Shown piece after piece: positions 57,401 through 64,000 of a DNA stretch of 64,000 nucleotides. The notes beneath the pieces are model-generated. The model was not told where the DNA came from. It was given only the letters and a program-made list of their open reading frames with translations, and ran no database searches. How positions within the stretch are numbered: position 1 is the stretch's first letter; every line of letters begins with the position of its first letter. Both the position numbers and the translations under genes were made by a program. Source of the stretch: Breviolum minutum Mf 1.05b.01 (lineage: Eukaryota; Sar; Dinophyceae; Suessiales; Symbiodiniaceae); assembly GCA_000507305.1 (NCBI GenBank), contig DF239046.1, forward strand, positions 248,001-312,000. The letters run 5' to 3'.

Positions 57401-60400
57401 TTTCATTTAAAGGTCAAGTGGTCCAATACTAAGTGAGCGTTAACAGGTCCAGTTTTTGGGTGGTGAAGCAACTACACTCGTCAATGCTTTCTGCTTCGTC
57501 TCAGGATTGTCTACGATTTACTTCAACGAAAAGGAGGGGCAAACATTGATCCAAACGGAAGTGAAGACGGTGTGAGGTCGGATATTTCCTTAATTTGGGT
57601 ATCGTAGGTAAGATGAAAATGCCGGTTGGTACCGTCAAAAACGTGGCACCCAGGTGAAACAATAATACTGTTCCCCATTTCTTCTACATTGCTGGTCCAG
57701 GATTTGTCCAATGAACCGGATGGTTGGTAAAGTACTCAGAACTAACATTTCAACAATCAACAATTACACCAGCGCAAAACCAACATGGCGCCTGAAAATG
57801 AACCATCCCAAAAGGAAAACTACACTCTTCCAACCAGAACAGCTTTCAGGGGCTATGGTGATATTGTGGTGGGTGTAATGGTTTAACGGGTGATTTTCCT
57901 TTTAGGGTGTGGGGACATGTTCGTGTTCCGGCAAGTTCAGTGGTGCATGATGAAATTGTTGGGAATGGAAGACATGCGACAAATTGAGGCCTGTAGTAGA
58001 AACAGTGGAAATTTTACAAAGTTTACCTTGGCAAGTATATGCTGTAGTAACAGTATAACAGTGGAAATTTGAGTCATGGAAATTTAATAGATTTAATAGT
58101 TATGTACATTTAACCCTTCCTCCCACAATCATGGAAGTGTAAAAAATGGGTGTATCACCAATAATTGCTACCTTTCAAACACAGCCCCTTTCCGTTCCCA
58201 TGATTATGGGGGGAAAGAGCATATACATCTCAAGAATTCTCTAGATTTATATATGGATAGGGTGGGAATAGGTGGAGAACTTAATTGGTAGCTATATTTA
58301 GATTCATAAAGACTAGTATGTCTATAGTATGTCTTCCTTGACATACCCCTCCCTTCATCAAGAAGTGGGGAAGGTTTAATGCAAGTCGCCCTTTTAAAGC
58401 CAGATTACATGTGGAGTTGTAAAAATGCACTCCCCCCAATCGACCACTTCAACCACAAAAAACCGAGGTAACGAAGTAGCATCCATTAAAAAAGAAGACG
58501 GGCTCAAAATGGGGCCCAAAAACCCAGTTATAAATGGGGTGAAATACCACCTTATAAGTAGGATGAAGTAAACTGCAGGGAAACCAATTGATTTTTTTGC
58601 CATTTATAGGGGCCCCATTTTACCTCATTTATAACCAGTCATATTCTCAGAAGATGGTTGGGGCGTCCAATCACCCCTTCGGCAATGTATTTAAGTTAAA
58701 TTACCTTTCTCAGAAGATGATTGGATCCCTACAAGATTGTACTTGGATGTCCCAGGATGTTAGTAAAAAGGTTAGGATCCGTGGGTTATGACTCCAATAT
58801 ACCTCTCATTTATAAGTAGGTTATAAGCCATTGATCCTAACCATTGAGCCTAACTTCCACTGGAACATCCAAGTTCACGGTGCCCATCTTTGTTTGGAAC
58901 CACATTTGAATTGGGGCTCTAAACTCTGATATGGATTGTTTCCATTTGATTATTCGGGATATAGGGGATAAAGTCATCAACCCAAATAGTAAGTTTTATA
59001 TTACCGTGGGGAAGGGCCCCCCAGCCACTTTCCCAGTGAAATGACAATAATCTCTTCATTTTTAAGAAGGCCCCCCCCAAAAAAAAACCTTCACAAACTC
59101 CACTGTTAGTGGGCCAAAAATACCCCCAATATATACGAAAAATGTAAGGATTCCCTATGTTTCATGTGGGATGACCATTTTTTTCTGCCACATTTCCGGT
59201 TCCGGCAGTTCCACGACTCCAGGAACTGCCCAGCCCGCTGCGGGCTTGGAAATTCGTGAAGCCAAGGGGATGGGCGTTTACGTCAAGGCCAGGTTCGGTG
59301 ATTTTTCAACGAGGCCGAACGGGGGCAGGTCCTGAAAATTATAACCCATAGGATCCATGGGACTTGGATATTTACTACATGTAAAAGATCAACAATGATG
59401 GAAATGCCTTACTAGGTGATTTCAAAGATTAGTTACTTTCTACTTGCCCACAGGGTCCATGTATGGTATATTTACCTACATGGATGGCTGATTTTTATGG
59501 TGAATTAGTAGGTACATATACCAGTCGCATGGATGCTATGGGGTTATATCACCTGAAACATAGCCCATATGCTCTTTGTATCATGGTGCAAATCATGTAC
59601 CTATATGTACCATATTTGTTTTAAAGCCATTCAAGTAGGTAAATATTCCGTACATTTTGGGGAGGGGGTTGGTTCCAATGAGTTTCCTTTTCTGGACTAT
59701 AATTAGCTATGAAAGTTGAACCAGGAAGTTTACACCCAAAAAAGGAAGTTTATACCCAAAGAAAAACAGCAACAGTTACCTAAAGAACTCAAAGACGTGG
59801 CTCTCTCTCTGAGTCCAGGACTTCTATCCTCTTTCCACTTCACTATAGTTGTTTGAGGGAGTAGCGTAGTGGTTTCACTATGTTTCAATCATGTTTTGCG
59901 AAGTTCATCGTTTTTTCTCCCACAACTTTATTGCTCACCCATGTTTTTTTTGCAGGATACATTATAAGATATGTGTTGTCATAGTAAATGTATGTACTCC
60001 AAGTAGTAGTTTTGAGATGAACCAACATTGAACTTTCGAACGCCAAAAAAACAACGGAGATTTCGAACCGCTTCCGGCAGGATCTGCAGGAGGTGGTGGT
60101 GGACACCTCGGAGCGCCTCTCCGATCTCATCAGCAAAGGTGTGGAGTTGGTGGATGTTTTCGGTGGATTTTTGTCCGTCCAAAATGGGTGAGAAAAACGC
60201 TTGCCCCTAAAAGGCCTGAAATAAATGGGTTTTTTTCGGGGGGAATGAAAATATGAAACCAATTTTGGATGTTGTTTTATTGGGATTCATTCCCCTACTT
60301 GGAGGATCATCCCAGTTAATCACTGGTTAGTAACCCCCATGTATAAGCCATAAAATGGCCATTTCGAAGGGGAACACCATGGAACAACCCTACTTAGGGG

Positions 60401-63400
60401 ACTTACTCACCAAGTAAGGATCCCTTTGTATGTCTTAAGGATTTCCCCGATCCAATCCTATTCGATCAGGATTTAGACTTTAGACCATCAATCCTAATGT
60501 AGGGGTCTGGATTCTTAGGTCTGGTGGTTGTTTAGGGTATATAGGGGATGAACTCCTACCCAGTTATAAATGGGGATTATACTAAAACCATTATAAGGAT
60601 CCCTATTAAACAACCTCAATGGAAATTGATCATTGGGAAATTTAAGGGTACTACGGTACTCCCCCAACAAAAAAATAGTGGGAATCAGGTGGGTTGTATT
60701 ACAAGCCTGTTACGAGGCTTGTGTTGAGCACATCAAGAGAAAGTTTAAGGGTACCAATTTTTAGCCACCCACTTCCGGCCCTTATTTGACGGATTGTTGC
60801 TGGACGAATGGCGGTTAGTAACTCGTATGAAGGCCTGTTTGTATTTCATGTGACCAAATTTTGTCTGTAACTCATGTGGACATATTGCCGCACCTCTGCC
60901 AAGCGTTGCCAATTTCAAGAGTTCCAGGCTTTGCCAAGCGTGCGACTTCTGCTACGCAGATGAATGCCACCAGTTCAAGATCACACTGCATTTTCACCAT
61001 CAAACTCCATCAGAAGGACGAATGGATGGAAGAGATGGGCTGGTTTTTGTTTTTTTCTCGATATGATTTTTAGGCTTTGATGTTCTGTTTATCATTCTGC
61101 CTGCCTGAAGAATCTATGATTTAAGAAGGAGTATGTCAGGCATTGCACGTAAAAAGGCTGATCCTGATTTCTTCAGATCATATGATGAGTGGGGTCGGAA
61201 AGCCAGACATTGTTGCGCTGCATTACTATCTTAAGTTATATATACCAGGTTCTTCAAAATGACCTCGTTTGAACCAATAAGTGACCTTTTCAGGGCTTAA
61301 GTGACCTCCAATTGGGGAATCAAAAGGTCACTTTGAAGAAGCTGGTATAGGCTCGGAAAGGCTTGGACCTTTGTTGAGACTGGTGGATGTTACAATTTGT
61401 TGGTTGTCGTCATCCGTAGTAACATAATTCACATAACACGTGGCAGTTTTTCATGGTCTTTTTTTGTTGCCACTGTTTGGGCTCAAATTGATCATTAAAC
61501 AAAAGAACACCTGGGTCATTTTTTGGTGAAGGTGCAAAACTACCCTTGGGAACCTTGATATACTTAATACTGGGTGGTGGTTTCAAACATTGTTTATTTT
61601 CATCCCTACCTGGGGAAATGATCCAATTTGACTATTTTTGTTCAAATGGGTTTTTGGTGGTGACTGGCATCCTGGGAGGGGGAGCATCCTAAAATACAGG
61701 TATATAACTAGATATACCATGATTATCCATGGATATGGGTGATAGTGACATGTACTCGCAATGGTGATGAGAAGTGATGTTTGGTGATTCAACAGATTGA
61801 CAAGCAAAAATGAGAGTGTAGCATTCAAGTTAGCCTGTTTTCCACCCAGTAGTACGGTACCGTATATTCTTGACTCAAATGTCAGTATTCTGAATGAACC
61901 AACAAATCATGGAATACCTTGGAAGTCAGCCACCATTTGAAAAATGGTGGTTCCTTTTGGGTGATGATCAACCTTTGCTAGAAAAACTGCGGATTCCTAA
62001 ACCAACCTATAGAAAATGGTGGTCAAGGACTTCCGGGAAGATGCATCACAATTAGTGTATGTGATTCTATGCATCCATAGTGTAAACGAATTTGTTTCAA
62101 ACTGAACTGCGAGGAAAGGCAAAACTTTTGTGGCTTTCCTGCGAAGATGAATCATTCCCTAAACATCCAAAAACCTCCGGAAAAGGTATTTAGACCCGCA
62201 GAACATGCCTACAACAGCATCGCAGGAAGGATTTGGATGTCTATAGGGGTTGGTGTCACAGGCTTAATACTTGTTAAGTTCCATGCAGATACTGGCGACA
62301 ATCACCACGACACCGCTGATGCCAGTAATGGCAAATAGTGCTGAAGATGAAGATGAACATAGATGAACAGATTGAACAGAATCAAAAAGACAATCTCCAA
62401 GTGGGAAAACCCGAGCTAGTTGTGGCTGCAAAGATCCGCCCTGAAACTTTCCACTGCTTTTGATGACTGCTCGGTCACCGGCCTCAACTACTAAGAAGAC
62501 CCCCATGCAGGTGGAAGGTGGAAAGTCTTGAGTCGAAATCTCAGGAATGCCAGAAGGAGGTAATATGATATTATATGATTACTTAGACTATATACAATTT
62601 AATATATACATATACCGATAGGATTCATTCACGGTAGGTATACGGTATACCTTCGATTGGTTGATTTGTGTGGTACAATTGTAGATGAATATGTCTACAT
62701 GCATTCATATATATATATATATATACGTATGTAAATATATATGTATACATCTATCATACGTATCAAGTATATTAATTCCTAGTCTTCCAAATACCTTGTG
62801 AGTAGATGTTTGGACCCACAAACACCTCCTGACAAGGCCTTTAGCGGGCCCAAACACCGATCCTCACAAGGTAATCGGAGGATTTTGGAAGACAAGGGAA
62901 TGTTTGTTTTTTACGTACAAATCGCATTTCAACAACTTGACATGCCCTGCATGACATGTTTCAACTCGCCATGCTTCGATTCGATCCTCCTCCATCCCAG
63001 GACGACCATGTGAGTTCCTTTGGCGGCACAAACGAAAAGCAGCAAGTGGTGAAGCTGATGAAACTGGTGAACACAAGGACATAGGAAAAAACATGTATAT
63101 ATGTATATATATATATACGTATATATTTATATATACCTAGAGCCCCAACTGACCTCTATTTTTGAAGGTCAACCCCTCCAAAAACAAGGCCTTTTCCAAT
63201 CAAAACAGGGGTCATTTGGGTTCTAAGTATATATTTATAGGTGGTGAAACTTCAAACATATCAAACATTTGTTTATTTTCACCCCCCAAAATTGGGGGAA
63301 CATAAACCCATATTTTGACTCATATTTCTCACATGGGTATTTCAACCACCAACTAGATATCGTATATTGTCCTTGCCTCATTCTATTGTACTTTGCAGAT

Positions 63401-63801
63401 ATGTTATTTCTAGATTGTGTACATATATATATATATATACGTGTATTTGTCATACCAGCCGATCTTCCTTGGGGATGGTTTTTTTGGAAGATAAGGATGA
63501 GGTTTCGGGTGCCAACAAAAACATGAGAGACTCGATGTATAGAATAGTTTTTTCACCAATCATTTCTAGGGATTCTTATAGGGGTTCTCCAGCCATTATA
63601 AGGAGCTCGTAATTAACTAGGTGGCAACTCAACTATGTGTTATTTTCATCTCTATTTGGGGAAGATGAGCCCATTTTGACGAGCTTATGTTTCAAATGGG
63701 TAGGTTGAAACCACCAACCAGATTTGATGAATCTCATAAGTCATGTGCTTTTCACGCAGATATTGCGAGGCGCCAACAACAACTTTTCCAAGATGAACTT
63801 G
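45382..63801 (+). CDS. kinesin motor domain gene, up to 16 small exons, open at right edge
   Basis: An ATP-driven microtubule motor. Exons in order give the kinesin head: VKVCVAVRMRPM (strand 1), KTFTFDHAFGPS, QVFRALGIALLDKAFEG, YNSTIFAYGQTGSGKTHTMM (P-loop), GEDAGLIPRS, FLEIYNEHL, IVYDLLQRK, GLEIREAKGMGVYVK, SERLSDLISKG, NATSSRSHCIFTI (switch I) and NFSKMNL (start of switch II). Most joins keep frame, which supports the exon choice; the E6/E7 join and the membership of E7, E8 and E11 are not settled. Exons are 25-300 bases, introns 0.3-3 kb; about six introns begin with GC. The switch II D-L-A-G-S-E exon and the tail must lie right of the window. FDHAFGP, ALLDKAFEGYN and TMM resemble kinesin-3, but the subfamily is not settled. 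Confidence 0.85.
45819..45911. mobile_element. element, family K, in kinesin intron 1
   Basis: AGGTGGTGGTTTCATTTTTT left; GGTTGAAACCACCAACTAG right. Confidence 0.8.
46358..46429 (+). CDS. kinesin exon 2
   Basis: 24 codons, VCLDVNGKDAQAALCLET then DRTTGQ, between CTAAG and GTTTTT. It continues exon 1 in phase 0 and gives the variable strand before F-x-F-D. Confidence 0.75.
46826..46976 (+). CDS. captured exon-like fragment 1
   Basis: EHYNSELDDLLAGYGGSI, GAVLPDNCVLPVRAEPF, LLQGAKL in one + frame. G+C and codon use differ sharply from the intron around it. Family not recognised. Confidence 0.4.
47006..47128 (+). CDS. captured exon-like fragment 2
   Basis: After GCTAG: GGDAAPEDLRAFRQQANC, YALAYGTAAVLAKSLAL, ANTGG. 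It needs splicing to join fragment 1, since the unspliced frame has a stop (TAG) just before it. A second frame is open across it and on to 47492 (including FELMLSYIYTTNSYPPY and HWVLRDLHPKMDLQGF), so the 47160-47450 part may be another exon. Confidence 0.4.
47522..47608 (+). CDS. captured exon-like fragment 3
   Basis: After TTTTCAG: FHQVVLVGHQFADQSQRQ then HGADSA, or an alternative Arg/Ser-rich frame. Right before the right arm of element W. Confidence 0.25.
47739..47820 (+). CDS. kinesin exon 3 (FTFDHAFGPS)
   Basis: 27 codons plus one base: VTLQREGFADKTFTFDHA then FGPSVPNTP. F-x-F-D-x-x-F is diagnostic of kinesin heads. CTTCAG acceptor, GTGTTG donor; the leftover C joins exon 4 as Arg. Confidence 0.85.
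48158..48314. mobile_element. element, family L (uninterrupted)
   Basis: TGGCCCCCGGAGACGATCTCG then TTATAAATGGAGTTGC left; CATTTTGGGCCCATCA right. It shows the empty site for the nested pair at 42091. Confidence 0.7.
48839..48907 (+). CDS. kinesin exon 4
   Basis: 69 bases: SDSSQVQVFRALGIALLD then KAFE. Q-V-x-V-F and AFEG lead into the P-loop. Acceptor CCAAG; the donor is GCGTGG, a GC-AG intron, because only this boundary restores E-G-Y-N with exon 5. Confidence 0.85.
49727..49813. mobile_element. right-truncated element, family C
   Basis: CTGTTGATGGAAGAAATCCT and GCACCAGTTGA left; it stops at CCAGGTGGTGCAGG, without the ATTTCTTCCATCAACAG end. It lies 80 bases before the P-loop exon. Confidence 0.75.
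49891..49959 (+). CDS. kinesin exon 5 (P-loop)
   Basis: 69 bases encoding YNSTIFAYGQTGSGKTHTMM then LL. G-Q-T-G-S-G-K-T is the Walker A motif binding ATP. Acceptor CGACAG, donor GTGAAG, phase 1 out. Confidence 0.95.
50149..50249. mobile_element. foldback element, single copy (T)
   Basis: GGATCTACACCCCACCCAGTA faces TACTGGGTGGGGGGTAGATC, with CAGTCAC / GTGACTG next inside. Confidence 0.85.
50841..50904. mobile_element. short foldback element, single copy (U)
   Basis: GGTGAGGTGTTTGGGG faces CCCCAAAAAACACCTCCTCACC. Confidence 0.7.
51044..51141. mobile_element. element, family K
   Basis: CGGTGGTGGTTTCAAATATT left; GGTTGAAACCACCAACTAG right; core CTTGGGGAAATGATCCAATC. Confidence 0.85.
51526..51602. 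mobile_element. foldback element, family H
   Basis: TATTTACCTACATTTATCATG faces CATGTAGGTAAATATA, followed by ACCGTTCGTCCCATGGATCC. The left outer end is diverged. Confidence 0.65.
52047..52111 (+). CDS. kinesin exon 6 (GLIPRS)
   Basis: RNTGEDAGLIPRSV. The first two bases complete a Asp codon begun by exon 5. G-L/I-I-P-R is conserved after the P-loop helix. The donor is uncertain: GTTACC at 52088 or GTTGAC at 52112. Confidence 0.7.
52665..52745 (+). other. kinesin-like fragment, duplicated segment
   Basis: One frame reads FIVYLTIYEELFDILVGG, faintly like the L-E-I-Y-N-E region. About 40 bases (ATTTATGAGGAGTTGTTTGA and on) recur near 54195. No clean splice sites; may be a decayed exon copy or chance. 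Confidence 0.2.
53694..53797. mobile_element. foldback element, family D
   Basis: CACCCCTGAAGATTAACATGG faces CCAGCCGTTAATCTTCCAGG, with GTAGGTTCC inside. Confidence 0.8.
53895..54065. mobile_element. family C element interrupted by family K
   Basis: GCTGAAATGCTGCACCAGTTG, then a whole family K copy (53925-54021: TGGTTTCAAATATTG ... GGTTGAAACCACCAATTAG), then TATGCTTATCCCATCTTG and GAAGCATCCCCCACTG, the expected middle of family C. Confidence 0.6.
54069..54192. mobile_element. foldback element, family A-like
   Basis: GACATCCAAAATCCTCC and GGTGAGTAG left; ATCCTCACAAGGTATTTGGAT right. Confidence 0.6.
54317..54424. mobile_element. foldback element, family A-like
   Basis: ATCCTAGACATCCAAACACC faces GACTGGATGTCTAGGGAT, with TGAGAAGGTA / CAAGAGGTAT inside. 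Confidence 0.75.
54963..55148 (+). CDS. probable kinesin exon 7 (motor insertion)
   Basis: 62 codons, phase 0 at both ends, CTCTCAG acceptor and GTATGT donor: VAYKYDNSETPIIRTGVK, AGKTAQEILEEYQPFKEQ, LAEILSAVAVVPPEKND, DGSPSGFIS. Clearly coding by codon use. It lies between GLIPRS and LEIYNE, where standard kinesins have only a short helix and loop, so it is either an insertion in the motor or an exon of something else. Confidence 0.55.
55291..55400. mobile_element. foldback element, family J
   Basis: GGGTGTTTCCAAAAATAAGG faces CTATTTTCGGAAACATCC; inner arms AAAATGGATGGTTTATAATG. Nearly the same as 8736-8844. Confidence 0.9.
56197..56495 (+). CDS. probable kinesin exon 8 (motor insertion)
   Basis: About 99 codons: ECERDARRLVRAKVSLIE, SDRKKDMVDQLGNALTK, AGSGPGVLAVYDQKTAGE, TNPHVRLPPLKAERLKK, PRKMNLANLQQ. 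It ends at a GC donor (GCGCCA) whose two leftover bases join exon 9 as Arg-Phe-Leu. The first half looks helical and charged. The 5' end could be at 56175 (TTACAG) or at the GAAGAG before 56197. Membership in the kinesin rests on position and phase only. Confidence 0.5.
56708..56822. mobile_element. element W (short form)
   Basis: GCGCATCTTAGGTTAGCC then TTATTCCCTTAGCTCG left; CCCACTAAAAGTTTAACTTT then TAGCAGGGGACC right. It lacks the coding-like insert of 46789-47657 and lies 24 bases before kinesin exon 9. Confidence 0.7.
56846..56893 (+). CDS. kinesin exon 9 (LEIYNE)
   Basis: 48 bases: FLICCSFLEIYNEHL. L-E-I-Y-N-E is conserved in kinesin heads. The donor side has a TCTC-AG identical to the acceptor side of the next exon (ATCTCAG ... 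CGTCTCAG), so the exact splice point is ambiguous and non-canonical. Confidence 0.9.
56996..57112. mobile_element. element, family O
   Basis: CCCTAAGAATCCAGACCCC and CCCGATCGAATAGGATT left; ATATCTGGATCCTTAGGG right. Confidence 0.6.
57505..57569 (+). CDS. kinesin exon 10 (YDLL)
   Basis: 21 codons: IVYDLLQRKGGANIDPNG then SED. Y-D-L-L follows L-E-I-Y-N-E in all kinesins. TCTCAG acceptor, GTGTGA donor, phase 1 out. Confidence 0.85.
57766..57877. mobile_element. foldback element, family D/B-like
   Basis: TACACCAGCGCAAAACCAACA and GGCGCCTGAAAAT left; AGCTTTCAGGGGCTATGG and GTGGTGGGTGTA right. Confidence 0.6.
57906..57930 (+). CDS. possible kinesin micro-exon 11
   Basis: 25 bases, CGDMFVF, between TTTTAG and the strong GC donor GCAAGT. 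Proposed because it alone converts phase 1 of exon 10 to the phase 2 needed by exon 12. Sequence conservation cannot be judged at this length. Confidence 0.35.
58118..58215. repeat. imperfect hairpin
   Basis: CCTCCCACAATCATGGAA faces TTCCCATGATTATGGGGGG. Single copy. Confidence 0.6.
58501..58622. mobile_element. element, family L
   Basis: AATGGGGCCCAAAAACCCAG then TTATAAATGGGG left; CCATTTATAGGGGCCCCATT right. Confidence 0.7.
58738..58876. mobile_element. foldback element, family I (reference copy)
   Basis: ACTTGGATGTCCCAGGATG left; CTAACTTCCACTGGAACATCC then AAGT right; inner AGGATCCGTGGGTTAT / ATAAGCCATTGATCCT arms. Confidence 0.75.
59209..59287 (+). CDS. kinesin exon 12 (LEIRE ... GVYVK)
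   Basis: 79 bases: STTPGTAQPAAGLEIREA then KGMGVYVK. L-x-I-R-E and G-V-Y-V are conserved before the L8 region. CCGGCAG acceptor; GC donor (GCCAGG), chosen because it joins exon 13 as G-V-Y-V-K-D-L-Q-E. Confidence 0.85.
59451..59545. mobile_element. foldback element, family H
   Basis: CAGGGTCCATGTATGGTATA left; GTACATATACCAGTCGCATGG right. About 65 upstream bases are shared with 41371-41436. An incomplete copy (GGATCCATGGGACTTGGATA) lies at 59350. Confidence 0.7.
60081..60138 (+). CDS. kinesin exon 13
   Basis: 19 codons plus one base: DLQEVVVDTSERLSDLIS then K. Matches the helix that carries S-x-E-x-x-x-x-L-I/L-x-x-G. Acceptor CCGGCAG, donor GTGTGG. Confidence 0.85.
60297..60420. mobile_element. 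right-truncated element, family E
   Basis: ACTTGGAGGATCATCCCAG left; stops after AACCCTACTTAGGGGAC, where a family O element (60420-60530) begins. Confidence 0.7.
60420..60530. mobile_element. element, family O, inverted
   Basis: AATCCTATTCGATCAGGATT and GTCTGGATTCTTAGG match the reverse complement of the family O arms at 56996. Confidence 0.6.
60928..61038 (+). CDS. kinesin exon 14 (switch I, SSRSH)
   Basis: 36 codons: FAKRATSATQMNATSSRS then HCIFTIKLHQKDEWMEEM. N-x-x-S-S-R-S-H is switch I. TTCCAG acceptor; GC donor (GCTGGT) fits phase 1 with exon 15. Confidence 0.9.
61243..61349. mobile_element. foldback element, family Q
   Basis: ATACCAGGTTCTTCAAAATG faces GTCACTTTGAAGAAGCTGG then TAT. 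Confidence 0.9.
61570..61655. mobile_element. right-truncated element, family K
   Basis: GGGTGGTGGTTTCAAACATTG left; it stops at TTGTTCAAATGGGTTTT, without the AAACCACCAACTAG end. Confidence 0.7.
62153..62255. mobile_element. foldback element, family A-like
   Basis: TCCCTAAACATCCAAAAACC left; GGATTTGGATGTCTATAGGG right. Directly before kinesin exon 15. Confidence 0.6.
62289..62330 (+). CDS. kinesin exon 15
   Basis: 42 bases: TGDNHHDTADASN. A loop between switch I and switch II. CATGCAG acceptor, GC donor (GCAAAT); both phases fit the neighbours. Confidence 0.6.
62695..62760. repeat. AT-rich TATATA/TACGTA tract
   Basis: ATATATATATATATATAC, then GTATGTAAATATATATG. Several like it lie at 63097-63133 and 63425-63440. 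Confidence 0.8.
62778..62903. mobile_element. foldback element, family A
   Basis: CTAGTCTTCCAAATACCTTG left; TAATCGGAGGATTTTGGAAG then AC right; centre GGACCCACAAACACC / AGCGGGCCCAAAC. Confidence 0.8.
63131..63234. mobile_element. foldback element, family R
   Basis: TATACCTAGAGCCCCAACTG faces GGGTCATTTGGGTTCTAAG then TATA; inner GAAGGTCAACCCCTCC resembles the reverse of the loop at 14229. Confidence 0.8.
63238..63357. mobile_element. diverged element, family K
   Basis: TAGGTGGTGAAACTTCAAAC left; ATTTCAACCACCAACTAG right. Confidence 0.6.
63618..63722. mobile_element. element, family K
   Basis: CTAGGTGGCAACTCAACTATG left; AGGTTGAAACCACCAACCAG right. It ends 48 bases before kinesin exon 16. 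Confidence 0.65.
63770..63801 (+). CDS. kinesin exon 16 (before switch II)
   Basis: 32 bases: ANNNFSKMNL. With the next base this gives N-L-V, directly before D-L-A-G-S-E in kinesins. The donor is GTGTCT; the D-L-A-G-S-E exon is not in the last 200 bases and must lie beyond the window. Confidence 0.75.
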
Positions 63802-64000
63802 GTGTCTCAGTGGCAATCAGCTCGAATTTTGTGTGCGTGTGTGTGTTTCCACCCGGGAATGATCCGTAGGAAAGCTTTCCACCTGAGACCTTCGTGAGTT
63901 TTTTGTCGCCTGGGGGAAATTTCCATTGATGTTAACCTTGATGGAAGTTCGGCAGCAACGAATTTTTCACGTTTGGGGATCCTTAGGGTTGCCATATTCA

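Noticed and set aside
63770..63830. Apparent frameshift in the kinesin after NFSKMNLV
   Set aside because: GTGTCT right after AACTTG is a good donor, so the change of sequence is the start of an intron, not a mutation.

Overview
The window reads as nuclear DNA of a dinoflagellate. Coding sequence is rare and cut into very short exons (about 25 to 380 bases) separated by introns of 0.1 to 3 kb, and several introns use GC-AG instead of GT-AG. Two predicted proteins in the middle match, as far as I can recall, high-copy protein families seen in Symbiodiniaceae and Polarella gene sets. No bacterial-style operon, ribosome binding site, tRNA, rRNA or CRISPR array was seen.

Layout. (1) 1-18.2 kb: AT-rich sequence packed with short foldback (hairpin) elements, plus a few coding-like islands I cannot name (310-535, 10.20-10.65, 13.99-14.06, 14.55-14.63 and 17.49-17.55 kb). 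(2) 18.27-33.24 kb: a 15 kb block with almost continuous small exons on the + strand forming two tandem genes. The first (18.6-25.3 kb) encodes an acidic/basic protein ending in a DNA-methyltransferase-like domain (DFFSGG, GGPPCGPW, EQPSSS). The second (26.0-32.9 kb) encodes a Lys-rich protein with a C-terminal domain that looks like an RNase H-fold transposase. Clusters of a 12-base GACCATACTGG-like repeat sit before gene 1, between the genes and after gene 2. None of the foldback families seen in the flanks was found inside this block. I read it as a large dinoflagellate mobile element. (3) 33.3-45.3 kb: foldback-rich sequence without a convincing gene. (4) 45.38-63.80 kb and beyond the right edge: a kinesin motor gene on the + strand, reconstructed as up to 16 exons whose reading phases agree across almost every junction (the E6/E7 join is open). 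Its introns are full of foldback elements, and one carries a larger element with foreign exons.

How it fits together. The kinesin is the only host gene I can name. The flanks show repeated rounds of small-element insertion, including elements nested in others. The 15 kb block looks like a self-contained unit whose transposase-like and methyltransferase-like products could act on its own DNA, with the repeat clusters as candidate binding sites or promoters. That functional link is inference. Exon ends below were placed by eye from reading frame and splice dinucleotides; no alignment was run.
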